Source: Rutidosis leptorrhynchoides
Taxonomy: Eukaryota; Streptophyta; Magnoliopsida; Asterales; Asteraceae
Length of the DNA: 64,000 nucleotides
Direction: 5' to 3'
Assembly: GCF_046630445.1 (NCBI RefSeq)
Contig: NC_092338.1
Coordinates: forward strand, 145,957,501-146,021,500
The position numbers were made by a program, and so were the translations under genes. Below are positions 35,464-46,724 of this stretch, piece after piece. Every line of letters begins with the position of its first letter. Within the stretch, counting starts at the first letter, position 1. Below the pieces are notes generated by a model, which was given only the letters and a program-made list of their open reading frames with translations, ran no database searches and was not told the origin of the DNA.

Positions 35464-37445
35464 TGATGCGAAGCGAGGTGTATATAAAATAGCTTATATT
35501 TTACTAGGAAAAACTATTAAATACGATACAATTTTACACAAGATATTTATTTATTTATAGAATGGATATACTTAAACCTTGCTACAACACTTATAGGCAG
35601 TGTACCTAATCGTACAGTAGTGTAGTTTTTAGTAAGTCCGGTTCGTTCCACAGGGAAATCTTTAAACAAAGCTCAACGCTATATTAGTTTACTTTTATAA
35701 AAATACAAACATATATATAAGTAATATTATTATTATAAAGGGGGGTTTTTTTACCGTTTAATGACCGGTTTGTCGATTTTAAGATTTTAGTCGCAGTTAA
35801 AACCTAATGTAAAATATAAAATAAATACAAAACTTAAATTAAAGCGTAAAGTAAATAATGATAATGAAATTGCGAATAATAAAAGTGCGATAAAATAAAC
35901 TTGCGATAATTAAAAAGTACGATAATTAAAAGTGCGATAAAATAAAATAAATAAAAGTGCGATAATTAGAAGTGCAATTAAATATAAAATAAAGGAAATT
36001 AAATATGAAATAAAAGAATTATGCTTATTTAAACTTCCGTAATCATGATGTTTGACGTGTTGATTTTAGTTTTATGCCCATGGGTTAATTGTCCTTTGTC
36101 CTGGATTATTCAATATGTCCGTCTGGTTTTTGTCCATAACAGTCCATCAGTCATAAATATAAATTGCAAGTGTCCTTGTCAAATTATTATTATACCCGAA
36201 GTTAAATATTCCAACTAATTGGGGATTCGAATTGTAACAAGGTTTTAATACTTTGTTTAATGAATACACCAGGTTATCGACTGCGTGTAAACCAAGGTTT
36301 TACTACTTTGTTAACAATTACACCAATTACCCTTGAATGTAATTTCACCCCTGTTTTGATTATTCTAGTGGCTATTAATCCATTCCCGTGTCCGGTTAAA
36401 TGAACGATTATTCGTACATATAAATACCCCGCCCATCGTGTCCGACGAGTGTATATGGTAATTTATAGGGACGCCCAATTGTAAATCTTTATATTAACAT
36501 TAACAAACTTTCATTTAGTTAAACAAATATAAAGCCCATTAATAGCCCATAGTCTAGTTTCCACAAGTGTCGTTCTTTTATCCAAACCCCAATTATGGTA
36601 CAAAGCCCAATTACCCAATTTTAGTAATTAGCCCAACATCATGATTACTTCGTTTTAAATAAGCATAATAATAACTTAACTACGAGACATTAATGTAAAA
36701 AGGTTGAACATAACTTACAATGATTTAAAAATAGCGTAGCGTTACACGGACAGAATTTCGACTTACACCCTTACAACATTCGCTAACATACCCTTATTAT
36801 TAGAATTAAAATTAAAATTAAAATTAAAATATAAATTATATATATATTACTCGTATGAATGAGAAGAAAAAAGATGATGAAATTTGATCAGAATTCGGTT
36901 GGCTTTATAGTCAGAGTTGAAAATTGGGGCTCCGCGACTCGCGGCAAAATGCCCTTAAAACTCCGCGAGTCGCGGAGAGGTATTTACAGCTCACACCCTT
37001 GGAGTTTCTTGCTGCCGACGGTTTTTATTATATATATATAATATATATATAATTAATATAATTAATTATATATTATATTATATTTATATACATAGTTAAC
37101 TTGTAATTTTTAGTCCGTTGCGTCGAGCGTTAAGAGTTGACTCTGGTCCCGGTTCCGGATTTTCGAACGTCCTTGCGTACAATTTTATATCTTGTACTTT
37201 GCGTTTTAAATCTTGTACTTTTGTAATTTCGAGACGTTTCTTATCAATAATTGGAACCTTTTTGATTGTCTTTTGTACTTTTGAGCTTTTTGGTCGTTTG
37301 CGTCTTCAATTCGTCGAATCTGTCTTTTGTCTTCACCTTTTATTATTTAAACGAATATCTCTTGTAAATAGAACAATTGCAACTAAAAGCTTGTCTTTCT
37401 TGAGGAATAATGCTATGAAATATATGTTCGTTTTTAGCATTATCA
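35464..37445 (-). repeat. Element B 5' LTR (right copy)
   Basis: A 1,982-bp LTR with the same ends as 20,583-22,565. Its promoter module lies at 36,903-36,977: palindromes at 36,930-36,944 and 36,961-36,977, and minus-strand TATA box CTATAAAG at 36,910-36,903. Transcription of the element would start here and run leftwards. Confidence 0.93.
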
Positions 37446-37450
37446 ATGAC

Positions 37451-38613
37451 TACGTTTATATGTCCAATAGTCGGATACCCGACCCGACCCCGTTGACTTT
37501 GACTTTGACTTTGACCAAGTTTGACTTTTAGTCAAACTTAACCAAACACTTATGCAATCGTTCTAACATGATTTTATACTTAATTTTTGCATGAAACTTG
37601 ACACTTGATTCACATGCTATATTAATCTAGTCGTAACGAGCCATAGGACTAATTGAACACATTTCGACCGACCTTGTGTCGTAACCGGTGATTGATACGA
37701 CTTATTTGTTTATATCAAGGCTAAGCAACTTTCATTTGCACAACGCTTAATTACAAGCACTTTGGCATGCAACTACGGTGAGATCATAGTCCCACCTTTT
37801 CAACAACTTTTACTCTTTAAATTATGGGATGAGAAATATATACGTATCATACTTTTATACTTTGAACACAAGTACGAAAACAAACATTCCACAACGAGTT
37901 AGAATAAAAATCATGAATTCAATTATCATTAGTTACACTTGCAGGGTGTAAACGTGAACTTATGTTATGTGATCACATGGGCTTGACGAGCCCTCATTCG
38001 GACGGTTCGCTGCCGTTAGCGGATGAAATATATTTTCGGGTATAGTGTAGGTTCTAACACTAATTCAATGGGGTTCGTATACAGTTATGTCTTGATAATT
38101 GGGTGCTCGCGAACGTACAACATCTTTGGAATGCAAACGATTTGGATAATCAACTATACAAAATCTTGTGGTTCAAAAACAACGTTTACAAATACACCCA
38201 TGATTTCACCAACGTTTTTCGTTGACAGTTTTCTATATGTTTCTCAGGTTCATACTTGGCTACTTGATACATGCTTCCGCACACTTTGATTTCTTGCTTG
38301 GGGTCAAGCATACACGCATACGCTAGTGATAGCACCATGGGATTCAAACATAATGTTTACATGCATACGCTATTGATAGCATTCGTGATTTTCAACTTAT
38401 ATTATGTCGGAAGTTATTTCATTTATACTTTACAACTTTTGTAAACATAAACTTGTTGTCAAGCCGTTTGGTAACTTAAAACTTTGCAAGTCATGCACAT
38501 TTCAAATGAATGCGACATAATTTTGATCAAACGCGTCTCATTTAGGGACTATGACCACGTAATGGGACCTAAGTTAACGGCGCCGTCAATGACGATTTTG
38601 TCGGGTCGTTACA
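37451..38613 (+). repeat. Fragment F of a Tekay-like LTR, second segment
   Basis: This continues LTR F beyond element B and ends in GTCGGGTCGTTACA. In reverse complement it matches the start and middle of the D LTR (46,725-47,830), including cggcgccgtcaatgacgattttg near the end. The next bases (tatgtcacattgg) are not a primer site, so this is a 3' or solo LTR. No gene is present. Confidence 0.7.
37492..37537 (+). promoter_or_regulatory. W-box-like TTGAC array in LTR F
   Basis: Five TTGAC cores, four of them at 6-bp period (ttgactttgactttgac), plus one reverse GTCAA lie within 46 bp. TTGAC(C/T) is the core bound by WRKY factors. The D LTRs have the same array in reverse at 47,761-47,803 and a shorter form at 55,015-55,044. 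Confidence 0.5.
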
Positions 38614-38865
38614 TATGTCACATTGGTGACTGCAATTGTGTCAAGAACGCCTTAGATCAACCTTAACCAGTCTGCATTATGAGCGGCTTGGTCTGCCTCA
38701 AGAGAAAGAACTACCACACTTTTTTGAATTCAATTCGTTCGATCAGTTAAGAGCCTCCATGATAATAGGTATACATGAAAACATCAACAAACCCGACGCG
38801 TAGCAAGGGAAGTCCACTAGTTTTCTTCTAAAAACTTGCTACAAACTGCATACTTTCAATCCAAA
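38614..38865. other. Host sequence upstream of the ABCG pseudogene
   Basis: About 250 bp of single-copy-looking DNA between LTR F and the pseudogene start. No frame, TATA box or repeat could be supported. Confidence 0.5.
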
Positions 38866-39628
38866 ATGGCTTCTTGTTTCCACCCTACTTTCGCTGAAGA
38901 CGACTCAGCGGCCCTTTTCACTGCCTCCGACAACTCACCGGCCCAATCCACCAGCCCATCATCCTCCTCCCACCACTCCCTACCACCACCTTACCCCTCA
39001 GAACCATCTTACAAGCTCACTATCAAGGACCTCTCATACACCATCAAAACAAGCCAAGATTTTGCACTTTCATGGCTGATAAACAAACCAAAACATATTA
39101 ATATTCTAAAGTCGGTATCCTTTGTCGCACAGAGCTCGGAGATCATGGCGATTGTTGGCACGAGTGGGAGTGGGAAGTCAAGTTTGTTTCATTTTATATC
39201 GGGCCGTGTTAAAAACAACACATTGGATCCAAAAACTACTATTTCACTTAACGATTACCCAATCACGAGCCCGTCACAAATGAAAAAAATTTGTGGGCAT
39301 GTGGCCCAAGAAGATAACTTGCTACCTTTGTTAACTGTGAAGGAAACTTTGATGTATAGTGCTAAGTTTAGGCTAAAAGACACGAGTTCAAAAGAAAAAG
39401 AGGAGAGAGTCGAGTGTTTGATGCGTGAACTCGGGTTGGTTCATGTTCGTGATAGTTTTGTTGGAGATGAAGATGATAGAGGGATATCAGGTGGAGAAAG
39501 GAAGAGGGTATCGATTGGTGTCGATATGATCCCTGACCCACCCATTTTACTCCTCCACGAGCCTACATCAGGGTTAGATTAGCTCGGCTCTGCAAGTGAT
39601 TGAGTTACTATCAAACATGGCTAGTTAA
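38866..39628 (+). pseudogene. ABCG half-transporter pseudogene (nucleotide-binding domain only)
   Basis: This is the N-terminal part of a plant ABCG (WBC-type) half-transporter, most like the ABCG4/8/23 group. From Met at 38,866 (MASCFHPTF) it has a Ser/Pro-rich N-terminus, Walker A GTSGSGKS (98-105), Q-loop Gln148, signature ISGGERKR (207-214) and Walker B ILLLHEPTSGLD. The usual DE pair is HE, so the Walker B aspartate is lost. The frame stops after TSGLD (39,582). Matching sequence (SALQVIELLSNMA) goes on in a shifted frame to about 39,626, then homology ends. Family members have about 600 residues with six membrane spans; none are present. It is not a working transporter. Confidence 0.88.
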
Positions 39629-40216
39629 TAACAAATATAAATAATATTTGTATGCAGATATATGCACGTAAACTAAAAAACTCATATATATTCGCAAATC
39701 AAATTTTACCCCCGATGGATTTTGCATATCCACAACTCGTCAACGACCGTCGACACTTTTTTATCCATACTTGTACCTGCATGTAAGATTTTATAAATTT
39801 ACCACCTATCACCAATTGAATATCCACAAACCGCAGATTTTTGGGAGTCCATTGGCATCCCCAAACACCATTACAATTTATTCATTTACATGACATGATC
39901 AATTACACAGTATATTATTGCGAATATTTTTTTATTTCCGCTAATAATAATGTCAACTACTACTTAAAATATGTCACAAATTCACAAGATGTGCATCACG
40001 CTGGATTTAAAAAACAAGAAATCAATTAAATTTCATAAAAAATACTGTATATATATACTAACTAAAGCGTCCAAGTTATAACTTTAAGAACTTTTCAACG
40101 TTATTTTAAAAACTAAAATACGGAGTATTTGAGAATGCAATATCGATTTGTTCAATGAAGAACATCAAACCATTAACAATTAAAATTCATTAAAAGGAAT
40201 ACAGTAACAGAAATAT
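39629..40216. other. Intergenic host DNA
   Basis: AT-rich spacer between the ABCG pseudogene and the convergent dehydrogenase gene. It contains no supported gene. The block gagtccattggcatcccc near 39,845 faintly resembles the end of the hAT element at 42,589-43,236, but no partner end was found. Confidence 0.4.
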
Positions 40217-41405
40217 TTAACTCGAAGAAGTCGAAGCCTTCAAATTGCTTACAGCTGTAATTCCGCCATCGACGCTTAAGTTTTGGCCGCTCACGTATAC
40301 CGATTCATCCGAAGCAAGAAACAAAGCTGCTTCCGCAACATGCCTAACTTTCAACACTACACCTTTTAAATTCGCCATCTCACAGCCTAAGGCCTCTATC
40401 ACACTCACATCATCCTTATACACATTGCAAGCCAACGGGGTCGCGACAACAGAAGGAGAAACACAGTTGACTCTAATCCCATAAGCCCCTAGCTCGCTAC
40501 AAGCGGCCTTCATTAATCCTAGAACAGCATGTTTGGATCCAGTGTAAGCATAGGGCCCACTTCCACCAATTGATGCAGCCACACTAGCTGTACAAATAAT
40601 CGATCCACGTGTCCCTTTAGCAACCATGGCTCGGGCCGCGTGTTTGATGGTTGCAGCTATGCCACGAACGTTTACAGCCATGGTGTTATCAAATGCACCA
40701 AGGTCCGTGTCTAGTATGGTTGTCAATGGGCCCAAGATCCCAGCATTACTAAAGAGAACATCTAGGGTTCCGTATTTGGTAATAGTGTGGTTCACTGCGG
40801 CTTCTACTTGCTTCTCGTCCCTAACGTCACAACGAATGTAGCAAATCTTTTCGAAACCTGATGATAGGCATGATGAAATCACTTGGTTGGCTAAGTCGTC
40901 TTGAACATCCGCGATGACAACACTTGCTCCGTTAGCTAGAAATAACCTTGTGGCCGCTTCTCCTATTCCGCTAGCACCACCAGTGATTAGAGCTACTTTA
41001 CCTTCCAATCTTTATATGCAAACATGCCATGAAATCACTATCATTAGTAATTATAAGAGATATGCTGGCCTCATAAACTAGTTACATAATGTAACTTTTT
41101 TGAATTTAAGATATTTTTGTCTAAAGATATGTGGACCATATATGTAGAGAAGATTTGGTATAAAGGTTTGTATGCTGAATAGTGAAAGCTGATTGTTTTT
41201 ATGTCTGCAAAATAACTTAATAATGTCAGCATTACTTACAAGCATAGTTTTAAGTCTGCGAGTTTGCAGACAGAATTATACTCCACTACATTATCTTATG
41301 TCTTTATAAAACAAACAGTTTGTAGACATAATAAGATTTGTAGTCTGAAAAATAAACAACACCTAAAATATCAATATACCTGGATTTGTTGATAACAAGA
41401 TTCAT
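40217..41405 (-). CDS. Short-chain dehydrogenase/reductase, two exons
   Basis: An intact plant SDR of the SDR110C type, an NAD(H)-linked oxidoreductase family that includes secoisolariciresinol dehydrogenase, ABA2, zerumbone synthase and isopiperitenol dehydrogenase. I propose exon 1 at 41,405-41,380 (26 bp, MNLVINKS plus two bases of an Arg codon), a 370-bp GT-AG intron, and exon 2 at 41,009-40,217; 272 residues in all. The join gives RLEGKVALITGGASGIG, the usual start of this family, and no ATG is available at the head of exon 2. Motifs: TGGASGIG (18-25), Asp43 (NAD preference), NAG (97-99), catalytic Ser151, Tyr164, Lys168, and SVDGG near the end. The substrate cannot be told. Confidence 0.92.
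41010..41379 (-). other. Intron of the SDR gene
   Basis: The donor AATCCAG/GTATATTG at 41,380/41,379 and acceptor ATATAAAG/ATTGG at 41,010/41,009 on the minus strand join in phase 2. The intron is AT-rich. It sits just before the LEGKVA block, where plant SDR110C genes commonly have an intron. Confidence 0.85.
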
Positions 41406-41472
41406 TTCATCTAGCTAGAGGAATGAATGATAAGCGATTTCAATGGATGGATCTAATTCCCTCCTAAATGAT

Positions 41473-41479
41473 CTATATA
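41473..41479 (-). promoter_or_regulatory. Possible TATA box of the SDR gene
   Basis: On the minus strand TATATAG lies about 70 bp upstream of the ATG at 41,405, a plausible distance. The surroundings are AT-rich, so this is tentative. Confidence 0.35.
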
Positions 41480-41524
41480 TGTATATGTATATGATGTTGG
41501 CTCCTATTAACTTAATTTATATTT

Positions 41525-42155
41525 GAGTAAATTATATAGACAGTCCCTGTGTTTTATTAGAAATTATATGAATAGTCCTTATCTTTTTAAAGTTACATTG
41601 ATCATCCCTCAACTATTCAAATGTGCACGCCTATCATCCTTAGCTTTAACATCCGTTAAAGTTCGTTAACTCTTACCTGTTTACAAAATATGTGAGGGTG
41701 AGTATTGTATTTTACTATTTTTGTTCTTTTCAAAACATCTGCAGATTTGAGTAAGTCACAATCACACATCATTACTAAACTCCATTCAACTCCAAATTAC
41801 AAACTACACACATATAGATTAAAGACCCATTTCTAAAAAAATGAGGTGATTAAGCCACACAACAAAATATGCATACTAATTAAGTCAAAAAAAAGTAGGC
41901 TAAAATGTAGTACGTATTTAGAATATCGTAAACCTTACGTATAATCCATACCAAATAGATTTAAGAGTTCCTTTGCTTAGAAACATGAATTAGAATTTGC
42001 AAAAGTTTCAATCCAACAGATGACCAAATTAAACGAATTTGAATCAAACTTGATTCGATGTATGTAGTTATACATAATGTTAAACACAATACATTGCATA
42101 TTAAACAAATTTACATCAACTCTGAATCGATAAGGACTATCCATATAATTTACTC
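41525..42155. mobile_element. Non-autonomous Mutator-like element (631 bp)
   Basis: The terminal inverted repeats are GAGTAAATTATATAGACAGT at the left end and, in reverse complement, GAGTAAATTATATGGATAGT at the right end; 20 of 22 terminal positions match. A perfect 9-bp duplication, tttatattt, flanks it (41,516-41,524 and 42,156-42,164), the size made by Mutator-like transposases. It has no coding capacity. It lies immediately upstream of the SDR promoter and may affect it. Confidence 0.82.
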
Positions 42156-42405
42156 TTTATATTTATATTATCTTTCTAACTAAAATTTATATTAAATTAA
42201 AAAGTTTATATTTTATATTTTGTTTATAATATTACTTGGGAAAATGAAGTGCACATGGACTTTAATTAAATGTGATTTTAGTCAATAATACAAGTTAGAG
42301 AATTAAAGGCAAAGACTTTCAAAATATTGGAGTTGGCCGGCTCTCTATCTGCGTTAAATGGCTTGTTTAACGTACACGAGTTTTTGACCGAGGATAGGCA
42401 GAGTG

Positions 42406-42433
42406 TTTTTTTTTTTTTTTTTTTTTTTTTTTT
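42406..42433. repeat. 28-base T tract
   Basis: An uninterrupted run of T in host DNA. It could be the poly(A) tail of a minus-strand retroposon, but no coding homology is visible beside it. Confidence 0.5.
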
Positions 42434-42588
42434 GGCAAAAAAACGAAATTAAATATATGAATTTTTCACAAAAAAGTTAAAAATCAAACATTACATGAAT
42501 ATATGGACTGGATTTACATAAGACTTATCCATCCAACTTACCAAACTCCATATTGAAACAAATGAAGGTAACCACAAACACTAGCAAT

Positions 42589-43236
42589 TAGGGATGGCAA
42601 TGGATACCCGATCCAGTGGATATCCATCCGATCCACCCGATTATTCGTGGATATGGACGATCTAAATGGATATGGATATGAATGTGGATGAAAAAAATCC
42701 ATCCATGGATGAACCCGCTTTCACCCGAAATAACTAAATATATAAATTTATCACTCAAATTAGTATCATTTATGTAGTGATATTTCATTAATTATATTCA
42801 TATTCATCTTTCTTTATATTTTCTCTAAAAATATAACTTTCTTCTTATATTTTGTTTTTGTTTTGTTTAAATAATCAAATGTATTTATCGTACTTTGGTG
42901 GTTCAAATGTGATTCCATGTAACTAAAAGTAAGCAACTTACATGTCGATATCTTTATACGTTTAATAGGTTATCTATTGAATATTTGTTATATAGATTAG
43001 TAAAATGTGACTTTCGGTCGTATAAACTATTAAAAATATTACTTTTGATCGTATATAGTGAACCACCGCTTATAATTGTTAAAAATAAAATAAATTTAAA
43101 CGGATATGGATAATTATCCATTAACCCGCTTCACCCGACGGATATGGATATGGATGGATGAAAAGTAAAAAAAATAAATGGATATGGATATGGATACGGC
43201 CTCACCCGATCCATATCCGATCCATTGCCATCCCTA
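42589..43236. mobile_element. Non-autonomous hAT element (648 bp)
   Basis: The ends TAGGGATGGCAATGGAT and ATCCATTGCCATCCCTA are exact inverted repeats over 17 bp. A perfect 8-bp duplication, ctagcaat, flanks it (42,581-42,588 and 43,237-43,244), the hallmark of hAT transposition. Subterminal zones are packed with ggatatggat and acccgatcc repeats, typical transposase-binding clusters. No transposase is encoded. Confidence 0.9.
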
Positions 43237-43319
43237 CTAGCAATACATATAAATGACACCGTTGGCGAATGATAATGGGTTCACTTGCTTTTTCATTTTC
43301 TACATTGTAATTGTATTTA

Positions 43320-43628
43320 GGATGTGTTTGACACATAGCTTCTTGTAGCTTATTATGATTTTAATAAGTTCCACGTTATAAACTTTGTTTGGTAGACATT
43401 AAAAGTGTAGCTTATGAAAATTATAAGCTCTTAAAAATAAGTTATTTCTAGTATCTTATGAAAAAAAGTAGTTATGAACTGAAAAATAAGCTCCAGCTAG
43501 TTTACCAAACACTTATAAAAAATAATAAGCTCCAGCTACCAGCTTTGAAAATAAGCTCCAGCTCTAGCCCATAAGCTCCAACTTCAACTATAAGTTCCAG
43601 CTCCAGCTAGTTTCATCCAAACACACCC
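43320..43628. mobile_element. PIF/Harbinger-like MITE (309 bp)
   Basis: The left end GGATGTGTTTG pairs with the right end CAAACACACCC, and TTA flanks both sides (43,317-43,319 and 43,629-43,631). A 3-bp TTA duplication is expected of PIF/Harbinger elements. The inside holds several copies of aagctccagct. A short duplication is weaker evidence than those of the two elements before it. Confidence 0.65.
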
Positions 43629-43639
43629 TTAACTTCTAG

Positions 43640-43664
43640 TTTTTTTTTTTTTTTTTTTTTTTTT
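43640..43664. repeat. 25-base T tract
   Basis: A T run directly after the MITE and about 140 bp before the unidentified ORF. No other feature explains it. Confidence 0.5.
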
Positions 43665-43804
43665 ATTTATAGGCATTATTTGTGAGTATTATTTATAAAA
43701 GGATTGACAGTATTTACTAAAAGGCTACTTAAAAGAGTATGAAATGGGCTAAAGCATTCCAGGTACACTTTGCACGATGGATGTGAGGAGTTTCTTACTA
43801 ACGG

Positions 43805-44437
43805 GTGTGTGGGCGGCAAATGAGTGGGTTCGATGCCAAAAATTCAAGGCATACTATTTGCGCCTTGAAAATGAATCACCAAAAGTTGAAGAAGCCCGAG
43901 GTTGAAGTTTTTCCTAATAGGGCTGAAAGTTTTAACAACCCGATTTTCAACCTAAGTAGTGGTAGAGATTATTGTGCTTGTTTTGATAGCTCGTGTGAAG
44001 GTTTTTATGACATTTGGCATCTCTTAAATAAAGAAAAAGGTAAGAGTGTTGGGAAGTTGAAACCGGCTTCGTGTTTTAAAGCTAAGCCGAAGGGCAAGTC
44101 ACGCAAGAGTTCTTTACATAACAACGTTAATGATTTTGACTTTGGTGATGCGATTCAAAGTTTGCTCAAAGATGCACGTGGTAACTCCGATGGCCTTGAA
44201 GAGCGTGGAATGGGAATATCGTCTACGAAACCTTTAATTGCAGCGGATACCCGATTGTGTATTAAAAGCTCTTCTCAAAACTTGGCAGTTCGTGGTTTGA
44301 TTCCTTCCCTCAACGGGGACTTTGGTTGTAATGGTTCCTCAAACGCTCTTTCTTTTAAGATTAAAAATCATTCCGGTAAAAAAATCCGTCGGGAGATTAT
44401 AGATGGCAAATTGAAAAGGGCGTCCCTCTTTGATTGA
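43805..44437 (+). CDS. Unidentified 210-codon ORF, perhaps LINE-derived
   Basis: I do not recognise this frame. The product is Ser, Lys and Asn-rich and basic at the C-terminus (KIRREIIDGKLKRASLFD). It has a C-rich segment (RDYCACFDSSCEGFYDIWHLL, about residues 54-74) and a KAKPKGKSRKSS basic stretch, but no recognised motif. The first Met may not be a true start, because coding-like sequence seems to begin upstream. The downstream 200 bp are T/G-rich like a LINE 3' end, so a LINE remnant or a gene fragment are the main options. Confidence 0.35.
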   Translation: MCGRQMSGFDAKNSRHTICALKMNHQKLKKPEVEVFPNRAESFNNPIFNLSSGRDYCACFDSSCEGFYDIWHLLNKEKGKSVGKLKPASCFKAKPKGKSRKSSLHNNVNDFDFGDAIQSLLKDARGNSDGLEERGMGISSTKPLIAADTRLCIKSSSQNLAVRGLIPSLNGDFGCNGSSNALSFKIKNHSGKKIRREIIDGKLKRASLFD

Positions 44438-45572
44438 TAAATGGTTTTGAATCGTTCATTGTGCTTGTAGCCTTGTTGGTTTTATCTTTGTCATGTTGTT
44501 ATAGTGTTGTGATTATCGGTTCGTTTCTACTAGGTGAGGTTCGGTATAGATTGTTTAGATTGTTATAGTTGCATTTTAGGTACGAGCCTCACCGGGTGTT
44601 TGTCTGTATCTTTCTATTGAAAACGTTTTCTTTTAAAAAACCTTTTTGTTTCTATATGAATTTCCGTTTATTTTTTCCAAAAAGAAAGAAAAAAACATAC
44701 TATTTGCACAATATGTTCATTCCCCGTAATAACTTGTGAACGGTAAGGTTCACAATTATTTTCCAATAAATATTTTCGTAATTTTGTTTCTTACAACTTT
44801 TTTCTTTTTTTACAACATTTTTTTACACCTTTTTATTCTTCATTTCTTTGCATACATTTTTCTTTCTTTCATTTTCCACAATTTACTATTGATAAAGAAA
44901 AAGTGTGTAAATTATGTAAGTTCCGTAACGTGTTCAATTTGATTGGTTTAATTATTAAAGATTAAACTATGTGGGTTCGATTAGTTGAACCGAGTTATTT
45001 TTTGCTCTCTTAGGCTCACTACGTAGTACATACAAATTTTTTATTGTGAACCAAGTAGTTTTATACATTGAAAACCGTTCCACCGCAACGCGCGAGGCTC
45101 AAAATGCTCGTTAAAGAAGATGGAGGCTTTCTCTGACTTGAAGATCTCCAGGAGATAAGTGAAATGAGTTATATTGTAGATATGTTGATGTTGAAGCAAA
45201 ATCACTCTGATTAAATAGTGACAATTACTTATAATTAACATTTTAAGTATATTTATATGGTTTGTATAAGCTTACACCCCATTGAGTTAAATGAAGTGTT
45301 AAACTTGTGTTAAGTAAACAAAACACAATAAATAGTTAGCAGAAGACAATGAACATCTAGTAGAAAGGTGAACCAGAAGAAGGCGAACAAACAGAAGGGG
45401 AAACAACGGAAGAATGCTAATCAGCAGAAGGCTAATTTTAAGAAAGACCAGCTAGCAGATGGTGGGGCAACACAAAGAAAAGACATCATAGAAACACTTA
45501 ATTCTCAAGGCATATTGTAATTTTCCTGAGAAGCCTAAGCGAAGCACGCTGAAAGAAGTTGGAGACGAAATT
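44438..45572. other. AT-rich host DNA without a supported gene
   Basis: T-rich tracts dominate 44,640-44,900. From about 45,330 to 45,570 an A/G-rich stretch (aaccagaagaaggcgaac, gcagaaggctaa) resembles the 3' end of a copia polyprotein region, without a usable frame. Nothing else is visible. Confidence 0.35.
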
Positions 45573-45924
45573 TGTTGAAAATTTAGTGTAACTGAGGGAT
45601 TTAGTTTACACTTGTAAATGAGTTAAGAGGTACGGAGTGTACACTCATTAAGTGATAAACTACCCGGACCCAAAAGTGATTTTCCATTATTTACTAAAGT
45701 GACTTGGTCTATTCGAAATTTTACTAAGTGTTTTGTGATATGTCCTCTTAGTCAGCTAAAATTTGACCAAGTGTTTTATGTGCTATGTTTTCTTAGTCAA
45801 CAGAAATTTGGCTAAGTGTTTGGTGCTCCCTCTGTAGAGGGAACACAAGAGGCAGCAAGGAGAACACTTCTGAAATTTGGCTACGTGATTGGTGCTCCCT
45901 TTGAAAAGGCAGCACAAGAGGCTC
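45573..45924 (+). repeat. Possible Ty1/copia LTR scrap
   Basis: The stretch starts TGTTGAAAATTTAGTG after a purine-rich run (gaagttggagacgaaatt), as a copia LTR would. It contains two diverged copies of gtgctccct-gcaacacaagagg-like sequence (45,826-45,866 and 45,890-45,924) and repeated tttactaagtgtttt-like blocks. Element C abuts its right side. No partner LTR is seen, so the call is weak. Confidence 0.3.

Positions 45925-46724
<800 letters not shown>

Larger units (their letters stand above)
20583..37445 (-). mobile_element. Element B: whole-looking Athila-type Ty3/gypsy retrotransposon
   Basis: A complete 16.9-kb element on the minus strand inside LTR F, with the 5-bp duplication ATGAC on both sides (20,578-20,582 and 37,446-37,450). 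LTRs are 1,983 and 1,982 bp and nearly identical, so insertion is recent. In element order: LTR, tRNA-Asp type primer site, 1.7-kb leader, gag-pol, a 138-codon zinc-knuckle ORF, an ATHILA-family ORF in the env position, a long 3' region with small ORFs, polypurine tract, LTR. The primer site and ATHILA ORF are diagnostic. Athila is known for an env-position gene expressed by splicing; here an internal promoter is also suggested. Confidence 0.95.

Noticed and set aside
20583-37445. Repeated open frames in the B LTRs (for example 21,979-22,161 and 36,859-37,041)
   Set aside because: LTR duplicates overlapping the palindrome-promoter region, with no protein features.
39841-40029. Short 62-codon frame after the ABCG pseudogene
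   Set aside because: AT-rich chance frame without motifs or upstream signals.
42588-42788. Minus-strand 66-codon frame in the hAT element
   Set aside because: It is composed of the subterminal ggatatggat repeats; no transposase motif.
44736-44942. 68-codon hydrophobic frame resembling a membrane peptide
   Set aside because: It translates a T-rich tract (Phe/Leu/Ile runs), not a credible gene.
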